This document shows, in pieces, positions 51,998-60,521 of a stretch of 64,000 nt of DNA. The notes below the pieces were generated by a model. It did no database searches, was not told the origin of the DNA, and was given only the letters and a program-made list of their open reading frames with translations. Made by a program: the position numbers and the translations under genes. The stretch's first letter is position 1. Every line of letters begins with the position of its first letter. Origin of the DNA: MAG-121220-bin8 sp002700465 (GTDB taxonomy: Bacteria; Bacteroidota; Bacteroidia; Flavobacteriales; Flavobacteriaceae); the NCBI GenBank assembly GCA_943789295.1, contig CALSTO010000001.1:434001-498000 (forward strand), written 5' to 3'.

Positions 51998-52885
51998 TTA
52001 ACTATTATAATCCTTAAAATCTTTGGAAGGATCAAAATCCATATTTGTTTTTAAAGAACTAAGTTCACTTCGGGAATCCTTTGATTTCAAAATAGGGAAC
52101 ATTAATTGAACATACCAGGGTTCTTTCATTTTATTCCAAGCTCCAAATTTAGTTGGATATTTTCTGGTGATTTTTGCAGTTCCAAATAAAATATCCCAGA
52201 AAAAAAGGAGATTACCGTAATTTCCGTTTGGATTTGAAACTCCATCCTCAGAAGTTAACCCGTGATGGGCATAGTGAGTACTAGGTGTCGATATTGTTCT
52301 TTCAATGATCCAAGCTAAAGGGTGTAAAATTTTGTATTTGTATAAAAATCTATCCCATTTAGTTTCGCTGTGCGCTGCAATTATAACTGTCATTTTAATA
52401 GGTAAGTAATACAAATAAACCTCTGTCATTCCTAAAAAAATAAGAACAGCTGAAAACCACAAGCCAGGCATAAAGGCATAATACATAAATGCATTTCTAT
52501 AAGTAACTAAAACTCCCATTTCTTCAACAACATGGTGTGGCCTGTGTAATTTCCACATAAAAGGATTTTCATGTGAAAACCTGTGCCAAAGATATTGAGT
52601 GAGATCATCAAGTATTAGAAATGCTAAAACATGCCATAGGAAATAAGCATTTATAAAATAATCTTCATAAATTAAAAACCAAGAATCCATTGAAAATAAA
52701 ACTAGTGCAAGAATTGCTGGTTGAATTAGTGTTGGTAAGACAGTTAAACAGACTAACTCTATAGTAACATCATTTTTTGAACGTTTATCATGAAAATATA
52801 ACCCTCCTAAAGCTTCTAAAGAACCTAAAATTAAAAGTACTATAACAGGAATTAATTTACTTATGCTTTCTTGATCCATCACCAT
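51998..52885 (-). CDS. Sterol desaturase/fatty acid hydroxylase family protein
   Basis: Membrane di-iron oxygenase of 295 residues. The eight-His motif is in place: YLWHRFSHENPFMWKLHRPHHVVEEM (HxxxH and HxxHH) and ISTPSTHYAHHGLTSED (HxxHH), around five hydrophobic helices. The family hydroxylates or desaturates sterols, carotenoids or fatty acids using O2. Start: ATG at 52885 or MDQ at 52879. It heads a leftward unit (with SDR, MBL hydrolase, DUF1214 and DUF1254-like) and faces a TM gene and acetoacetyl-CoA synthetase across a degenerate TetR-type site. Substrate unknown; oxygenation of an alkyl or sterol chain is the likely step. Confidence 0.92.
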   Translation of the reverse strand: MVMDQESISKLIPVIVLLILGSLEALGGLYFHDKRSKNDVTIELVCLTVLPTLIQPAILALVLFSMDSWFLIYEDYFINAYFLWHVLAFLILDDLTQYLWHRFSHENPFMWKLHRPHHVVEEMGVLVTYRNAFMYYAFMPGLWFSAVLIFLGMTEVYLYYLPIKMTVIIAAHSETKWDRFLYKYKILHPLAWIIERTISTPSTHYAHHGLTSEDGVSNPNGNYGNLLFFWDILFGTAKITRKYPTKFGAWNKMKEPWYVQLMFPILKSKDSRSELSSLKTNMDFDPSKDFKDYNS

Positions 52886-52889
52886 AAAA

Positions 52890-52907
52890 ATAGTAAATTA
52901 ATGCTAA
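52890..52907. promoter_or_regulatory. Degenerate TetR-type operator
   Basis: On the minus strand TTAGCATTAATTTACTAT: arms match TTAGTAT-N4-ATACTAA in 6 of 7 and 5 of 7 positions with the same 4-base spacer. It lies four bases before the start of the hydroxylase gene, in the divergent gap with the acetoacetyl-CoA synthetase unit. Confidence 0.5.
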
Positions 52908-52949
52908 CTACTTTTTAATTAACTTATATTGTATAAAAAATTAAAAATT

Positions 52950-53300
52950 ATGAAAATATTTATAATAGTTGTAGGGTTGTTAGAGTTACTGGTTGGATCA
53001 GTTTTGTTGATAAATCCAAGATTAATGGCTGCATATAAAAAAGCTAATAATGCTCTTTTGACTACTGCTAGAATGTATGGCGCTGCTGCCTGTAGTATTG
53101 GTGTCTTTGCAGTATATGTTTTTTCAAATTATGAAAATACAGTATTACATGAACCTTTTTTAATTGTATTTGCAGTGTTCCATTTTTTAGTTTCTGTTGC
53201 AATAATTACTTCATTCCTTTTAAAACAAACTAGAGACTTAAAAATTGCAATCCTGCATGGATTGTTTTTTATAATTACATTATATTTTTTAATTAAATAA
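52950..53300 (+). CDS. Four-helix membrane protein, paralogue of the sulfatase N-domain
   Basis: Membrane protein of 116 residues with four helices, beginning MKIFIIVVGLLELLVGSVLLINPRLMAAY. TARMYGAAACSIGVFAVYVF aligns with AKMYGVAAFSIGLFALYSW of the sulfatase fusion at 44-46.6 kb, and VLHEPFLIVFAVFHFLVSVAII with KLHIPFLTIFSIFNIGIAFAVI, so the two are homologous. I chose the ATG at 52950 over a TTG at 52929. It starts the rightward unit with acetoacetyl-CoA synthetase 14 bases downstream. Unknown function. Confidence 0.7.
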   Translation: MKIFIIVVGLLELLVGSVLLINPRLMAAYKKANNALLTTARMYGAAACSIGVFAVYVFSNYENTVLHEPFLIVFAVFHFLVSVAIITSFLLKQTRDLKIAILHGLFFIITLYFLIK

Positions 53301-53314
53301 TTCTTTAAAAAGTT

Positions 53315-55177
53315 TTGAAAACTGTACTATCCAAGTATAAATTATTTTTAAAATCTAATAATAAATTAAATTTTGACTCCTATAAAGATTTACACAATTG
53401 GAGTGTTAATGAAATTGCAGATTTTTGGAACTCTATCGTTAAATTTTTTAAAATAGAGTTTGATATTCCTCCACAAACAATTTATAAATTCAATAAAAAT
53501 TTTATTAAAACTCTTTGGTTTACTGATTCAAAAATTAGTTATTCTAAGACTGTTTTCAAAAATGACAAACAGAACACACCTGCCATTAAGTATCAAGATG
53601 AAAATGGTAATTATATTGAAATTTCGTGGAGATCATTGAAAATAAAGACTTTGGAGTTTCAAAAAATTTTAATTGAAAATAATGTTCAAATGGGGGACAG
53701 GGTAGCGGGTTATTGTTCAAATACACCCGATGTTGTGGCAGCTTTTTTAGCTGCAAATTCACTTGGAGCAATTTGGTCATCTTGCTCTCCTGATTTTGGC
53801 TATGATTCTGTTTACGATAGATTTAACCAGATTCAACCAAAATTTCTATTTTATCATTCTGAATACATCTATAATGGAAAAATATTTTCATTAGCTTCTA
53901 AAGCTCAGAAACTTAAAAATTCAATAAAATCAATTTCTTGTATTTTGGACTTAAATACAAAATCAAGATTCTCTAACAGTTTAGAAAAAGTAAAATTGAC
54001 TTTTAAATCAGTTGATTTTAATCACCCCATTTGGATTTTGTTTTCATCTGGAACCACTGGAAAACCCAAAGCAATTACGCATAGAACTGGCGGAATGATT
54101 CTTGAACATTTTAAAGCCTTATCAATTCATCAAAATGTATGTAGTTCTGATTCCTACTTTTGGTATTCAACCACAGGATGGATGATGTGGAATTACTCTT
54201 TGAGTAGTCTATTGCTAGGATCTTCTTTGTGCATTTATAATGGATCACCCGTTTACCCTGATAATGGAGTAATTTGGAGATTTGCTGAAAAAGCAAAAAT
54301 CAATCATTTTGGACATGGTGCAGTTTTTTTTCAAAATCTTATTACTGATGTTCCTAAAGACTTAGATTCTATTGATTTATCTAACTTAAAAAGTATAGGA
54401 TCTACTGGTTCACCGCTTTTCAAAGAAACCAACATTGATTTAAATAAGCTTTTTCCAAATGTTCATATTATTTCTTTAAGTGGAGGAACTGATGTTTGTA
54501 CAGCTTTTATAGGAGGTAATCCAGAAATGAAAGTTATCCCTGGAGAAATTCAATGTAAGATGCTAGGTGCTTCGATTGAAGTTTGGAATGATAATGGAAA
54601 AAAAGTAAAAAATGAAATGGGAGAATTGGTTTTAACTAAGCCATTTATTTCAATGCCTGTATTTTTTTGGAATGATGATAATTTTGAAAAATACAGAAAC
54701 AGTTATTTTTCAAAATTTAATCAAATTTGGAATCATGGAGATTGGGTTACTCAGACTGAAAATGATGGAATTATTGTTCACGGGCGTTCGGATTCAACCT
54801 TAAACAGATCCGGAGTTAGAATAGGTTCTTCTGAGATATATAGTGCTATTAAAAATTTGAGCTGTATAGAAGACAGTTTAATAATCCATTTAGACGACAT
54901 TAAAAAAGATAAATTAATTCTTTTTGTTAAATCCTTTTCAGAAATTAATGTTGATGAACTAAAATCTATAATAAGACAAAGATGTTCACCCAGACACGTT
55001 CCTGATTTAATATATCAATGCCCTGATATTCCCTATACAATAAGCGGTAAAAAAGTTGAAGTACCAATCAAAAAAATATTGATGGGTAAAAACCTTAATA
55101 ATATAATTAGTAAAGATTCGTTAAGAAATCCCTTATCCTTAGATTGGTTTGTAGAGTTTTATATAAATTACTTATAA
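53315..55177 (+). CDS. Acetoacetyl-CoA synthetase
   Basis: ATP-dependent acetoacetate-CoA ligase of 620 residues (ACS family, cytoplasmic). YKDLHNWSVNEIADFWNSIVKFF at the N-terminus is the usual ACAS_N lead; ILFSSGTTGKPKAITHRTGGMILEH is the P-loop; SSLLLGSSLCIYNGSPVYP, STGSPLFKETN and SLSGGTDVCTAFIGGNP are typical of AacS; HGDWVTQTENDGIIVHGRSDSTLNRSGVRIG and YTISGKKVEVPIKKIL end the protein. The start is a TTG (53315), with the known N-terminus beginning soon after; no ATG alternative fits. The 3' end overlaps the convergent nitronate-monooxygenase-like gene by ten bases. It would recover acetoacetate from lipid or leucine breakdown, such as that released by the HMG-CoA lyase-like enzyme. Confidence 0.88.
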   Translation: MKTVLSKYKLFLKSNNKLNFDSYKDLHNWSVNEIADFWNSIVKFFKIEFDIPPQTIYKFNKNFIKTLWFTDSKISYSKTVFKNDKQNTPAIKYQDENGNYIEISWRSLKIKTLEFQKILIENNVQMGDRVAGYCSNTPDVVAAFLAANSLGAIWSSCSPDFGYDSVYDRFNQIQPKFLFYHSEYIYNGKIFSLASKAQKLKNSIKSISCILDLNTKSRFSNSLEKVKLTFKSVDFNHPIWILFSSGTTGKPKAITHRTGGMILEHFKALSIHQNVCSSDSYFWYSTTGWMMWNYSLSSLLLGSSLCIYNGSPVYPDNGVIWRFAEKAKINHFGHGAVFFQNLITDVPKDLDSIDLSNLKSIGSTGSPLFKETNIDLNKLFPNVHIISLSGGTDVCTAFIGGNPEMKVIPGEIQCKMLGASIEVWNDNGKKVKNEMGELVLTKPFISMPVFFWNDDNFEKYRNSYFSKFNQIWNHGDWVTQTENDGIIVHGRSDSTLNRSGVRIGSSEIYSAIKNLSCIEDSLIIHLDDIKKDKLILFVKSFSEINVDELKSIIRQRCSPRHVPDLIYQCPDIPYTISGKKVEVPIKKILMGKNLNNIISKDSLRNPLSLDWFVEFYINYL

Positions 55178-56145
55178 GTATCTAATAAATCTTTTTGTTC
55201 TTGGATGGATGAAATAAATTCTTTTTTAAGGGAATCTACTAGATCTTTAACGCTAGGGTCGTCCTCAATAGTAGTAACTCCCTGACCTGCAGACCAAATT
55301 GTTTTCCATGCTTTTGCTTCTGCTTTTGCTGCATCTAATTCATCACCAAAATTAATTTTTTTAGAATTTCCCCACATTTCTTCAGTGATACCCATAGATT
55401 CTAAGCTAGGTCGAAGAAAATTTGCATTCACACCAGAAACGGCTGCTGTGTAAACAATATCACCAGCTGTAGAATTGATAATCATTTCTTTATAATCGTC
55501 GTCGGCCTTACTTTCTTTGGTATTAATAAATCTAGTTCCCATATACGCTAGATCAGCACCCATTTGTTTAGCTGAAGCGATGTCTCTTCCGTTTGAAAGA
55601 CACCCGGAAAGTAAAATTGTTTTTTTGAAAAATTTCTTAACCTCAGCAATGAATGGTACTGGATGAAGTGTGCCTGCATGACCCCCAGCTCCAGCTGCTA
55701 CTAATATTAGTCCATCAACTCCAGCTTCAGCAGCTTTCTCAGCATGTCTTTTTTTAATGACATCATGAAAGACTAAACCACCATATGAATGGACAGCATC
55801 AACCAATTGACTGACAGCTCCTAGAGAAGTTATTATAATAGGAACTTTATGTTTTACACATAACATTAAATCCGATTGAACTCTTGGATTTGTATTGTGA
55901 ACAATCAAGTTAACACCATATGGCGCTGCTTTTTTTCCGGTTTCTTTTTCAAACTTGTCCAGTTCAGTTTTTATTTCAATCAACCACTCTTCAAAACCCT
56001 CGGAGGTTCTTTGATTTAAAGCTGGAAATGTTCCAACAATTCCATTTTTACAACATTCTATTACAAGTTCAGGTCCAGAAATCAGAAACATTGGTGCTGC
56101 AATAGCTGGAATACTTAATTCATTTATAAATTGTGGTTTACTCAT
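55168..56145 (-). CDS. Nitronate monooxygenase family protein
   Basis: FMN TIM-barrel enzyme of 325 residues. IPAIAAPMFLISGPELVIECCKNGIVGTFPALNQRT and GVNLIVHNTNPRVQSD are class I features, LILVAAGAGGHAGTLHPVPF includes the active-site GGHxG with the catalytic His, and ILLSGCLSNGRDIASAKQMGADLAYMGTRFINT binds phosphate. Unlike the paralogue at 39.7-40.7 kb, the catalytic His is present, so true nitronate monooxygenase activity is possible. It is a single-gene unit behind a degenerate TetR-type site. No nitroalkane-forming enzyme is visible in the region. Confidence 0.92.
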   Translation of the reverse strand: MSKPQFINELSIPAIAAPMFLISGPELVIECCKNGIVGTFPALNQRTSEGFEEWLIEIKTELDKFEKETGKKAAPYGVNLIVHNTNPRVQSDLMLCVKHKVPIIITSLGAVSQLVDAVHSYGGLVFHDVIKKRHAEKAAEAGVDGLILVAAGAGGHAGTLHPVPFIAEVKKFFKKTILLSGCLSNGRDIASAKQMGADLAYMGTRFINTKESKADDDYKEMIINSTAGDIVYTAAVSGVNANFLRPSLESMGITEEMWGNSKKINFGDELDAAKAEAKAWKTIWSAGQGVTTIEDDPSVKDLVDSLKKEFISSIQEQKDLLDTYK

Positions 56146-56157
56146 TTTAAAATATAT

Positions 56158-56175
56158 TTAGTATAAATATCCTAT
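56158..56175. promoter_or_regulatory. Half-perfect TetR-type operator
   Basis: TTAGTATAAATATCCTAT: the left arm TTAGTAT is exact, the right arm matches ATACTAA in 5 of 7 positions with the same 4-base spacer. It lies 13 bases before the start of the nitronate-monooxygenase gene and touches the stop of the flavin monooxygenase gene. Confidence 0.5.
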
Positions 56176-57629
56176 TATTTTTTGAAATATATGTATCCAT
56201 CCTCAATTTTTTTAAATTTTAGTAAGAACATATCTTTAATGTAATTCTGATTTAATTTCCATGGATATTTTTTTCCTTGTTTAGGAAGAATTTTATGAGC
56301 TCTTTTTACATACCCAGAATTTAATCCAATACTAGACTCTGTTTCTAAATGATCATCATTTACTTTAGGAACAAAAGAGTTTAATTTATTTTTGTCCATG
56401 TGGTTTAAAATTCTACAAAAATATTCACACACTAAATCAATTTTTAAGGTCCATGAAGCATTTGTATAACCAAAAACAACAGTTGCATTGGGAATATCTT
56501 GCAACATCATGCCTTTGTAGCTTACTAATTTTGATGGGTCTATTATTTTATTATCAATTTTGATTTTAATTCCACCCATAAATTTTAACTTTAGTCCAGT
56601 TGCAGAAATCACAAGATCTGCTTTTAATTCTTTCCCTGACTCTAATAGAATCCCATTTTTGTTAAATGATTTAATATTCTCTGTAACCACTGTACATTTA
56701 CCTTGATTAATTGTTTCATACAGGTCATTGTCAACCACTACACAAACTCTTTCATCCCATGGATCATATTTTGGATTAAAATGTTTTTCTACATCAAACT
56801 CTTTTGAAAGACTATTTTTTATTTCATTTTTAATAAATTTTTTCACCTCCTTTGGTCTTCTTTTTGAAATTCCATAAAAGTAAATTTGTCTTATAATATA
56901 TTTCCATCTAGAGACGAAATGAGCAAATTTTGAAGGTGTAAAACGAAAAAGAAAATTTGTGAATTTGTCTTTTTTAGGAAGATTCATCAAATAAGTTGGA
57001 GACCTTTGAAGCATTGTGACGTGTTTTGCTTTTTCTGATAGTGAAGGAATTAGTGTAATAGCAGTAGCACCACTTCCAATAACTATTACATCCTTATTTA
57101 AATAATCAATATCATTGGTCCATTTTTGAGGATGGATGAACTTACCATGAAAATTTTCTAGACCTTTGAAATCTGGAGTATATCCATTGTCATAATCATA
57201 ATAACCAGTGCATGACATCAAGAATTTACAACTGTACTCTATTTTACTATTTTTTTGTTTGTTAACTCCAAATACTTTCCATTCATTTTTTGATGAGTCC
57301 CAATTAATTTCATCAATCCAATGATTGTATTTTATGTGATTTTCCAAATCAAATTTTAAACTAGTATCGTTCAGATATTTTAAAATGGTTTTTCCATTAG
57401 AGATTGTGTTTTTATGGGTCCATGGACTGAATTTGTAGGCAAAGGTATACATATCAGAATCGGATCTAATTCCTGGATACTTAAATAAATCCCATGTTCC
57501 ACCTATTTTATTTCTACCCTCCAAAATTAGAAACGATTTTTTAGGACAATTTCGTTTTAAATGACATGCTGCTCCAATTCCTGAAATTCCAGCTCCAATT
57601 ATTATTACATCAATTAATTTATTCTTCAT
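56175..57629 (-). CDS. Flavin-containing monooxygenase, Baeyer-Villiger type
   Basis: NAD(P)H/FAD monooxygenase of 484 residues. IIIGAGISGIGAACHL (residues 10-25) binds FAD, VIGSGATAITL (about 186-196) binds NADPH, and the fingerprint FHGKFIHPQKWTND fits FxGxxxHxxxW(P/D) except for Thr in the last position. IRSDSDMYTFAYKFSPW follows the first motif. This group inserts oxygen next to a ketone, making esters or lactones (or oxidises N/S). It is transcribed from its own promoter and ends at the gene upstream of the nitronate monooxygenase. With the SDRs and hydrolases nearby, a sequence alcohol to ketone to ester to hydrolysis is conceivable for ring or chain opening. Confidence 0.9.
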   Translation of the reverse strand: MKNKLIDVIIIGAGISGIGAACHLKRNCPKKSFLILEGRNKIGGTWDLFKYPGIRSDSDMYTFAYKFSPWTHKNTISNGKTILKYLNDTSLKFDLENHIKYNHWIDEINWDSSKNEWKVFGVNKQKNSKIEYSCKFLMSCTGYYDYDNGYTPDFKGLENFHGKFIHPQKWTNDIDYLNKDVIVIGSGATAITLIPSLSEKAKHVTMLQRSPTYLMNLPKKDKFTNFLFRFTPSKFAHFVSRWKYIIRQIYFYGISKRRPKEVKKFIKNEIKNSLSKEFDVEKHFNPKYDPWDERVCVVVDNDLYETINQGKCTVVTENIKSFNKNGILLESGKELKADLVISATGLKLKFMGGIKIKIDNKIIDPSKLVSYKGMMLQDIPNATVVFGYTNASWTLKIDLVCEYFCRILNHMDKNKLNSFVPKVNDDHLETESSIGLNSGYVKRAHKILPKQGKKYPWKLNQNYIKDMFLLKFKKIEDGYIYFKK

Positions 57630-57684
57630 AAAAGATATTCAATTATAACACACTTTTAAATTTAAGTTTAAATTTTTTATAAAA

Positions 57685-57716
57685 AAAAAGAGCAATATTT
57701 CTATTGCTCTTTTTTT
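57685..57716. terminator. Intrinsic terminator after the TonB-dependent receptor
   Basis: AAAAAGAGCAAT / ATTGCTCTTTTT with a six-base loop, a perfect 12-base stem followed by T-run on both strands. It separates the receptor gene from the flavin monooxygenase gene, both leftward. Confidence 0.9.
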
Positions 57717-57730
57717 AAATTTATTTTTGT

Positions 57731-60451
57731 TTAGAAGTCACGTTTTAATGAGAACATAACTTGTCTTCCTAGTGTTGGCAGATTAGGAAGGAAGCTGTAA
57801 GCTTCATCCATCAAGTTCACAATATTCATACTAACTTTAGTTTTAGCATTTATATCATAACCTAGGTTAGCATCAACAATGTTTCTGCTTTCTACAGTAC
57901 CAGAGTAAAAGTTACCCATACTTGCTTCAAAACCACCATCGTATTTATATCCTACTCCAACATTCCATTTTCTTCCATTATCATAAGCAAATCCAGCTTT
58001 AACTCTGTGTTTAGAGTGATTTAAATGCCATGATCCTACTTCAGTTAATGACCCTAAATCATCCTTTTCAAAAACAGTCTGACTAACTGTTGAATAATTT
58101 CCGTATAAAGTTAAATTATCAGTTGCTCTCCATTTCAATCCACCTTCAAATCCCCAGTAATTAACTTTTCCATAGTTTTTGTATCCAAGCATTACGTTAG
58201 TTTCTCCATTATCAGGAGCTTGATCAGTTTGTACAGTTCCAATTGCACCCATTGCAGCTAAACCATTACCAACTGCAGCATATGTGTTTGAAAGAAGTGT
58301 TGCATAATAAGGACCGTAAACTGGACCGTAAACCGGAGTAAATGCAGATGTAAATAATGCATTTACCGCATTACCTAAATCAGCTCCTAAGTTTGGTAGA
58401 GCTACTAATGGACTTAATTGTTCTATAGCAACGAAGTTTTCTTTTGTAGAATTATAAATATTAATACTTAATGTTGTTTTATCAGTAAGCATTCCTTTAT
58501 AACCAAGCTCATAGTGTGTTTCTTTTCCTAGTTTAGCTTTGTTTCCATCCTCAAGAGGTCCAAACGGGTTTCCGTTTAGATCAAGCATAGCACCCTGTGA
58601 AAAGGCTCCAAGACCTGCAATTCCAGCAAGTGTATTTTGAGAAGTTATAAAAGGAATAAATGCTTGAAGCGGTGTACCTGCTAAAAGTGGAGCTACTGTA
58701 GCAGTTGCAACTGCATATGCCGTAGCTACAGGCATTCCGATTCCTTCATTAACTGGAAGTCCTGGAACAAACCAAGATGTTGAGGGGTTAGTAAAGGTTT
58801 GTGCTTCCTTATTTCCATAAATCCAAACATTAATACCAGGTCCTAATCTTGAAACGGCTAAATCAACAAACATATTTAATGCACTAGGTGCTATAAACGC
58901 CTTGTTGAATGTTAACCTAAAACTTTCTCTATTATTTGGTTTGAAAACAAGTGCTGCTCTTGGTGCAAAAGAAGATTCTCCAACCTGTGGGTATTTGTCA
59001 TATCTCCCTGCAAGTTGTAGATTAAACTTTTCAGAAAGTTTTGTTTTTGCAGAAAAATAAGCTCCATAAACATTGTAACTATCTTTGTCTTCATATCTTC
59101 CAAAAGTACCAGTGTCAGTATCAAATTTTGAACTTTTATTTTCAACTCCAATTGATAAACCAGTATTAATAGCATCAAGAGCTATTTCGTATTGTAATTG
59201 AAATTGAGATTGTTTGCTTTCAACTCCTGAAGTTACACCTGTTCTGTAATTGAATCCACGGTATTTGTCCTCTGTAGGATTAGAAGTGTCTGTATAATTA
59301 TATTGCATAAATAAATTTCCAGACTGAACTCTAGTTTGTATAAAGGCAGTTCTTTGTTGAGCTCTAGTTTCACCAGTTGAACTAATAAAAATATTTGCTG
59401 CAACTTCATTTATTCCTGCTACTGTTGTTATTGAAAGATTATTTGAAGGTCTGAAATAAACAGTTGCATCAGCTCCTCTTTGAGAATTTCTTTCTTGAAA
59501 TCCATCAATAGTTTTTACAACTCTTCCTGTTCTTGCGTCTTTTATTTCATTTACAAATGTTGATGTTGCAGATTCAGCTAAATCAAAATCTTCATTTTCT
59601 CCATATTTTAAATTGAATTTATAACCAAAAGTGTTATCATCATTACTAACAGCATGTCTGAAATCCATTTTAAACATGTTCATATCGAAGCTTCCTCCTT
59701 TATTAAATCCACCCGCTTGAAGATTAATACTTGTTCCCGGATGCTTAAAAGGATCTTTACTTAGGTAATGAACCACACCAGCTCCAACACCAGGACCGTA
59801 AAGTGCAGATGCAGGACCTAATACAACTTCAACTCTTTCTATATCAAGATTACTTAAATTACTTACATCAGCATCAAAGAAGTTTATTCCATTGACATTA
59901 AGACCTCTGTAATCTAACATTACAAGAGTTGAGGTAGTAAATAAATCTACATTATCTCTTAATGCTACACCAGTTCTGTTAGCACCGTGCTTATCAATTT
60001 GTACACCTAGCATATCATCTAAAAGTACAATTGAATTGAAAGCAGATTTGTTTTCGATTTCTTTTGCTCCTAAAATTTGAATTGATGAGGCTGCATTTAT
60101 AGCTTTTTCCGCTTTTCTGGAACCAGAAATAACTACCTCGTCTAAAGCTTCCCCGGTTGACAATGATAATGAAATAACTTGACTCTCAGAACTAACTTGT
60201 ATTGTTTGTCCTTCAAAACCTAAAGAGCTTATTTCTAAAGTCCAAGGAAAGTCTAAGTCAGATGAGATAGAAAAATTACCGTCGTCATCAGAAATTACAC
60301 CAGTTGTTGTTCCTTGAATAATTACATTGACACCATAAAGAGCTTCAACTCCGTCAGTAATTTTTCCTTTTACAGTTTTAGATTGAGCGTTTACCATCAT
60401 AAAGGTGGCAAGCATAAAAACTAAACTTGATAAATAAAATTTAAATTTCAT
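57731..60451 (-). CDS. TonB-dependent receptor with carboxypeptidase-like regulatory domain
   Basis: Outer-membrane transporter of 906 residues. A signal peptide ends at VNAQ (22), a CarboxypepD_reg-like beta domain covers about 23-105 (KTVKGKITDGVEALYGVNVIIQGTTTGVISDDDGNFSI), the plug about 110-225 (EKAINAASSIQILGAKEIE..., VEVVLGPASALYGPGVGAGVVHYLSKDPF), then a long beta barrel with the C-terminal phenylalanine (VMFSLKRDF). No SusD partner is nearby, so it is not a polysaccharide PUL pair. The barrel holds a tandem GPVYGPVYGPYYATL loop around 690-715. It is transcribed alone with a strong terminator and may import the operon's hydrophobic substrate. Specific ligand unknown. Confidence 0.93.
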   Translation of the reverse strand: MKFKFYLSSLVFMLATFMMVNAQSKTVKGKITDGVEALYGVNVIIQGTTTGVISDDDGNFSISSDLDFPWTLEISSLGFEGQTIQVSSESQVISLSLSTGEALDEVVISGSRKAEKAINAASSIQILGAKEIENKSAFNSIVLLDDMLGVQIDKHGANRTGVALRDNVDLFTTSTLVMLDYRGLNVNGINFFDADVSNLSNLDIERVEVVLGPASALYGPGVGAGVVHYLSKDPFKHPGTSINLQAGGFNKGGSFDMNMFKMDFRHAVSNDDNTFGYKFNLKYGENEDFDLAESATSTFVNEIKDARTGRVVKTIDGFQERNSQRGADATVYFRPSNNLSITTVAGINEVAANIFISSTGETRAQQRTAFIQTRVQSGNLFMQYNYTDTSNPTEDKYRGFNYRTGVTSGVESKQSQFQLQYEIALDAINTGLSIGVENKSSKFDTDTGTFGRYEDKDSYNVYGAYFSAKTKLSEKFNLQLAGRYDKYPQVGESSFAPRAALVFKPNNRESFRLTFNKAFIAPSALNMFVDLAVSRLGPGINVWIYGNKEAQTFTNPSTSWFVPGLPVNEGIGMPVATAYAVATATVAPLLAGTPLQAFIPFITSQNTLAGIAGLGAFSQGAMLDLNGNPFGPLEDGNKAKLGKETHYELGYKGMLTDKTTLSINIYNSTKENFVAIEQLSPLVALPNLGADLGNAVNALFTSAFTPVYGPVYGPYYATLLSNTYAAVGNGLAAMGAIGTVQTDQAPDNGETNVMLGYKNYGKVNYWGFEGGLKWRATDNLTLYGNYSTVSQTVFEKDDLGSLTEVGSWHLNHSKHRVKAGFAYDNGRKWNVGVGYKYDGGFEASMGNFYSGTVESRNIVDANLGYDINAKTKVSMNIVNLMDEAYSFLPNLPTLGRQVMFSLKRDF

Positions 60452-60493
60452 AATTGTTTTGTTTTGTTGTTATTAATTTGATTAATATCTGTT

Positions 60494-60521
60494 ACATATA
60501 TTACGAATAATGTAATATGTG
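60494..60521. promoter_or_regulatory. Imperfect inverted repeat upstream of the TonB receptor
   Basis: ACATATATTAC and GTAATATGTG arms around GAATAAT form an imperfect palindrome. It overlaps the last codon of the alpha/beta hydrolase and precedes the receptor ATG by 43 bases. It differs from the TetR-type sites; a second regulator's operator is possible. Confidence 0.35.

Noticed and set aside
57731..60451. SusC-type receptor of a polysaccharide utilisation locus
   Set aside because: No SusD-like gene is next to it and the surrounding genes are for lipid, not glycan, breakdown.
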